64,000 nt of DNA, taken from contig NC_084599.1 in assembly GCF_033807715.1 (NCBI RefSeq), positions 13,083,125 through 13,147,124 of the forward strand, in the 5' to 3' direction. How positions within the stretch are numbered: the first letter of the stretch is position 1; each line of letters begins with the position of its first letter. The notes below the pieces were generated by a model. That model saw only the letters and a program-made list of their open reading frames with translations. It was not told the DNA's origin and ran no database searches. The DNA comes from Cololabis saira (Eukaryota > Chordata > Actinopteri > Beloniformes > Belonidae). The position numbers were made by a program, and so were the translations under genes. Positions 60,601 through 64,000 of the stretch are shown here, piece after piece.

Positions 60601-61240
60601 TAATGACCTACAGTAGAACTAGGGGCATGACAATACACTCGGCTCATGAGACGATACACGATATTTAGTTCACAAGAACAGGACAAGACGATATTTTTGA
60701 ATTATGAGATGAAAGAACTTTGTAGCTAAACAGCCTTTTATTTGACTGCCATACAAAACAATGGAGCTTTATTTTTAGATGTTTTCAAAGAGCAAATGCA
60801 TGAAATGTGCACGAGCATAAGGATTTACATCTTTTCTACAACTTGAAAATAAACTATTAAAAGAGCAAAGGATACTGAGAACAGTTTTCTCGCCACCATA
60901 TCAAAGGGCAGCTACTGTAGGGTTCAATTTCATTCATTGTTCTGGTCTGTCCTGCTGTGGTCCCCAAGCATATCTTCAAGGTTCTGTGAAGTGTTGCTCA
61001 GCTCCTAGAGGATCCTCTCCTCCATGTGTGGGATAGTCGGCTCCACCTGCTGCCTCTTCTACTCTTTGCTCACTCTCATCTTCTGAGACCTTAAAACAGT
61101 AGGAACAATGGCATTAAGTTCCAAAGTCCTGCCTCCACAATGTCATGTTTCTAACAAACTTCATAAAACCAATTGCCTTTTTCAGCTGCTACCCAGGAAC
61201 ATTATTTGAGAAGCCAGAAGAAATTGTCATACACATCCTC
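60601..61240. other. Intergenic sequence, possible hAT-like fragment
   Basis: 60617-60720 ('taggggcatgacaatacact', 'gagacgatacacgatattt') recalls the end of another fish DNA transposon, but no partner end was found. Confidence 0.35.
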
Positions 61241-61256
61241 AAAAGATGGAAACCAA

Positions 61257-61405
61257 GGTGGTCGAGTGGTTAGAGCGCATGCCACATACGCAGTGGACCC
61301 CGTTTCGAATCCCGGCCGGGGACCCTTTGCTGCATGTCATTCCCCCTCTCCTTCCCATTGTTTCCTGTCATTGAACTTCCAAATAAAGGCGTCTGTGCCG
61401 AAAAA
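61257..61405 (+). mobile_element. tRNA-derived SINE with perfect 16-bp TSD
   Basis: The 5' part contains an A-box-like GGTGGTCGAGTGGTTAGAGC and a B-box-like TTTCGAATCCC at tRNA-like spacing. It is followed by a tail part ending in an A run. The direct repeat AAAAGATGGAAACCAA flanks it exactly (61241-61256 and 61406-61421), showing LINE-mediated insertion. The head looks like a Ser/Leu-type tRNA ('gtcgagtggtta'), but it cannot fold into a normal tRNA gene, so I do not call a tRNA. Confidence 0.85.
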
Positions 61406-61544
61406 AAAAGATGGAAACCAATATAAAGTGATAAATACCTGATTTTGTTGCAGCTGTTTGGATTTCTTCTGTATCCTCAGGAAGATGGCCTGACGCTGGC
61501 TCTTCTCTAGCTGAGGTAGCATCCCAAACTGCTGTCCGCGTGTC

Positions 61545-62610
61545 AACTGCCAGATGTATGCTGATGACACTGTCATCTACGTGTCCGCAAAAACACCAAG
61601 CTTGGCAGGCGAGCAGCTGACACAGGCACTACTAAACATTCATAAATGGCTTTAGCTGTCATATTTAACTCTTAATGTAAAGAAAACTGTCTCCATGTGT
61701 TTCTCTATACGTGATAGGGCTGCTAATGACATATTTGAGGTATGGATCGACCAGGAAAAAATTGATGTAGTGACCGAAGTCAAGTACCTAGGCATTATTC
61801 TGGACAAGAATTTAAAATTCAAGAGTCAGGTTAAGCAAATTTCCAAGAAGGTCAAACCAAATCTAAATTTATTTCGTTATATTCGAAGGAATTTGTCATG
61901 TCAAACTGCTCGATTATACATGCATGCAATGATCTTTTCACATTTGTCATATTGCATCACATCATGGTCATTTGCCTCTCAAACAACTCTAAAACCTATA
62001 ACATCATTATACAAGCAGGCAATAAAAATTATGGATCAGAAACCTATGAGATGGCACCACTGTGAAATTTTAAGAAAACACAACCTTTTAACTTTTGAAA
62101 ACTTAAACTGGTTTTTAAATGGTTATATAATCATGTTTCACCCCTGTTCTCTGAAGTATTAGGCATCAGAGCTCTGGTAGAGTAACCACATGGGCCTGCA
62201 CCAATGGTGACTGTCGTATCCCAAAGTATAAGACCTCTTTTGGTGAGTCGGTTTTTTCTGTGAAGGGTGCAAAACTCTGGAATTCTTTACCCACTAATTT
62301 AAAATTAGAAACGTGTGGCAATATTTTCAACAGAGGACTCAAACTATGGCTCAAGTCTAAACAACAGTGCCTACATGAATAGGTCAGGTCTGGTTCTGCT
62401 CTTGAATGTTGTCTTTGCTTTATATCTTATGTCATCCTCTAATTTTATTGTATATCTTATTGTATTGTATTTATATTATTTTTTTAAAAGCCTCCTGTGG
62501 ACAAGTGTTGCAAATTAGCATGTATGCTAAAACACTCAAACAGTGCATTTGGTTTGTCCTATGTTATTGTGATGTCCATACCAAATAAAGAAATATAATA
62601 ATAATAATAA
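61545..62610 (+). pseudogene. LINE reverse transcriptase C-terminal half, nearly open
   Basis: Starts in the catalytic block QMYADDTVIYVS (61551 on). It runs through TLNVKKTVSM, EVKYLGIILDKNL, LSYCITSWSF and ITSLYKQAIKIMDQKP to LLTFENL. It resumes in another frame near 62175 with RVTTWACTNGDCRIP, GAKLWNSLP and LKLWLKSKQQC to a stop at 62380-62382. There is one in-frame amber codon (61653-61655) and one frame change near 62160. A (TAA)n tail follows at about 62595-62610. The 5' part is missing. Clade not fixed by eye. Confidence 0.75.
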
Positions 62611-62619
62611 TCCGAAACC

Positions 62620-63575
62620 TTGGGTCCAGTGCAGTGCAGTCCAGCATATACTGTAGTTATACGCATTCCCTCTATATCTGCCACAAATATTACTGAGGAT
62701 TGCACACTTTGTGTTTGCCACAATGGTGGAACTAGCATCTCTTGGTGTCATGTTCTGTTCAATCATGTTCTTCACAGGCACAATGAGAGACATTGTGAGG
62801 CTCCTCTCCTCACATAAGACTGTGGTTGCTGTCATTAAAGGATTCAGCAGCTTCACAAGGTCTTCAGCATCTCTGACATGACAGCTGTCAAGTGTATCAA
62901 TAATTCGGGCCTTTTGTCTCAGCCCTGGGCTGGTGAGAGCTGCTGCTACGGTGGCTTGTTGCTCTAGGTAACAAGCCAGCATATCCAAGGTGCTGTTCCA
63001 TCGCGCGCTAATGTCTATTATTAATTTACGTGACAGCAATCGTAACTGCTTCTGCTTGGCTATAAAAACCGCTGCAGCTGTTGAACTCAGATGAAAAAAA
63101 GCAGCCACACGTCTCACTTGCCCAAGCAAACAGGTAACATGGGATACACCAAGGCCAGCTTGGGTCGCAGGGCTACTCGGGTGCACAAAGCATGCAATGT
63201 GTTGCTCCAATCCCGCATCACGCAGACCCACTTTCATATTTCACACATTATCCGTCACGGAAGCGCTGCCATGGTTTGGTCTTTTAAGCTCAGAATCTGT
63301 GACCACTGTTCTTGAAACCTCAGCTATGTTTGACCTTATACGGGACTCAGAACATTTGTCATTTCCCAATCTCTGTTGATCGCATGTGCTGTAATTGTTA
63401 TATAGCTCACCGAAACTTTCGAAGTCCAATCGTCAACTGGAACAGCGATACATCCTGCTTCTTTCAAAACCTGAACAACTTCTGTCTTCGTCTCTTTATA
63501 GAGGTTTAGCACTACTGTACAGGATAAATTTGCACTTGAAGGAACTGCATACTCCGGTCCCAGGGTCCAATCCAA
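62620..63575 (-). pseudogene. hAT (ZBED-like) transposase relic
   Basis: On the minus strand: VPVDDWTSKVSVSYITITAH with DWEM after it (63330-63500), then, after frame changes, LKRPNHGSASVTDN (63245-63290) and GLEQHIACFVH..TQAGLG (63150-63215). Then comes LIIDISARWNSTLDMLACYL (about 62960-63035), followed by DAEDLVKLLNPLMTATTVLC and SLIVPVKNMIEQ. This is the block order of the hAT RNase H-like core of Ac/ZBED transposases (the TTDGWTS, TDNA..N, CFAH and RWNS motifs). The BED finger and the C-terminal dimerisation part are missing, and frames shift, so it is inactive. Confidence 0.8.
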
Positions 63576-63830
63576 TCCAATCCACTTTATTTATATAGCA
63601 CATTTTAAAAAACAACAAGGTTACCAAAGTGCTGCACAATGAGTAAAGCAAGACATAGTAAAATAGTAAAAACTAAAAACGGAGTAAAATAGATAAGAGC
63701 ACATAAAAACATGAAATAAAAACACACCAAACAGACAACAACCAGTGATTCAGAAACATAAAAGACAAGACAGACACCACACAACTCTCATGCTGGAGGA
63801 AAAGCCAAAGAATAAAATAAGTGTCGCCGA
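63576..63830 (-). repeat. LINE/SINE 3' tail, minus orientation
   Basis: Read on the minus strand it contains 'tgtgcagcactttggtaacc', 'gtgctatataaataaa' and a (GGATT)n tail. That is the typical 3' end of fish retrotransposons ending in a short tandem. It abuts, and appears to cut off, the N-terminal side of the hAT transposase relic. Confidence 0.5.
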
Positions 63831-63953
63831 AATTCATAGTCTTCTACAACGGAATATGGCATCATGTCCACTGCAATGAAAACACTGATGTCTGTCGTTA
63901 TAACCATGTCTCCAGAGCTTGACTGCGAAACTTTGGACGGCATTGTCTGGCCT

Positions 63954-64000
63954 TTAAAGCACTATGTAACTTTTCCACCTTAATATCATATTTCCAGAGT
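63954..64000. mobile_element. Start of a TTAA-flanked element, cut by the window end
   Basis: TTAAAGCACTATGTAACTTT followed by the same 26 bases or so as at 43667-43692 ('ttccaccttaatatcat...'). It is a second copy of the 43644-44647 family with three bases fewer in the terminus. The right end lies beyond the window. Confidence 0.75.

Noticed and set aside
61257..61330. tRNA gene
   Set aside because: A- and B-box-like motifs are present, but the unit has a SINE tail, an A run and a 16-bp target duplication, so it is a retroposed SINE.
51291..64000. A downstream hapln4 or other host gene
   Set aside because: hapln4 is a neighbour of NCAN in mammals, but no Link or Ig exon with splice borders was seen on either strand here.

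Overview
This is a piece of a vertebrate nuclear genome, almost certainly a teleost fish. Most of it is intron and flanking DNA full of transposons. It contains (CA)n, (TA)n and (GT)n microsatellites, spliced exons with GT/AG borders, and dense miniature DNA transposons with intact target-site duplications (TSDs), plus LINE and SINE remnants of types common in ray-finned fish.

One protein-coding gene is supported: the 3' end of neurocan (ncan), a lectican chondroitin sulfate proteoglycan of brain extracellular matrix, on the + strand. Six exons are visible: a calcium-binding-type EGF exon (11363-11476), three C-type lectin exons (37170-37328, 38973-39055, 39261-39405), a CCP/sushi exon (48414-48596) and a last exon with a basic, His-rich tail and stop (50892-51025). 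A poly(A) signal lies at 51264. Exon sizes 114, 159, 83, 145 and 183 bp and their phases join into one continuous frame of 272 residues. The N-terminal Ig and Link domains, the mucin-like region and the first EGF must lie upstream of base 1. No second host gene is recognised downstream to 64000.

Layout: 1-11362 is intron upstream of the EGF exon. 11477-37169 is a 25.7 kb intron holding an antisense LINE, four hAT-type elements, a Tc1-like transposase relic, two TTAA-flanked elements and a TTA-flanked, Harbinger-type element. 37170-39405 is the lectin cassette. 39406-48413 is an intron with a well-preserved antisense L1-type insertion and two TTAA-flanked elements. 48597-50891 is an intron nearly half filled by one hAT element. 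51026-64000 is 3' UTR and intergenic DNA with LINE pieces, a SINE with perfect TSDs, a hAT transposase relic and the start of another TTAA element.

The strongest observations beyond the gene are these. (1) Seven TTAA-flanked insertions (five or more families). (2) A GC-rich palindromic module built on CTACGGCGTAG, repeated inside otherwise unrelated DNA transposons. (3) UG-repeat tracts on both sides of the in-frame-skippable EGF exon. (4) A hAet-type insertion (hAT) whose duplicated target supplies a candidate branch point for the last exon. Family names for repeats come from termini and TSDs seen here plus general knowledge; no database search was possible.
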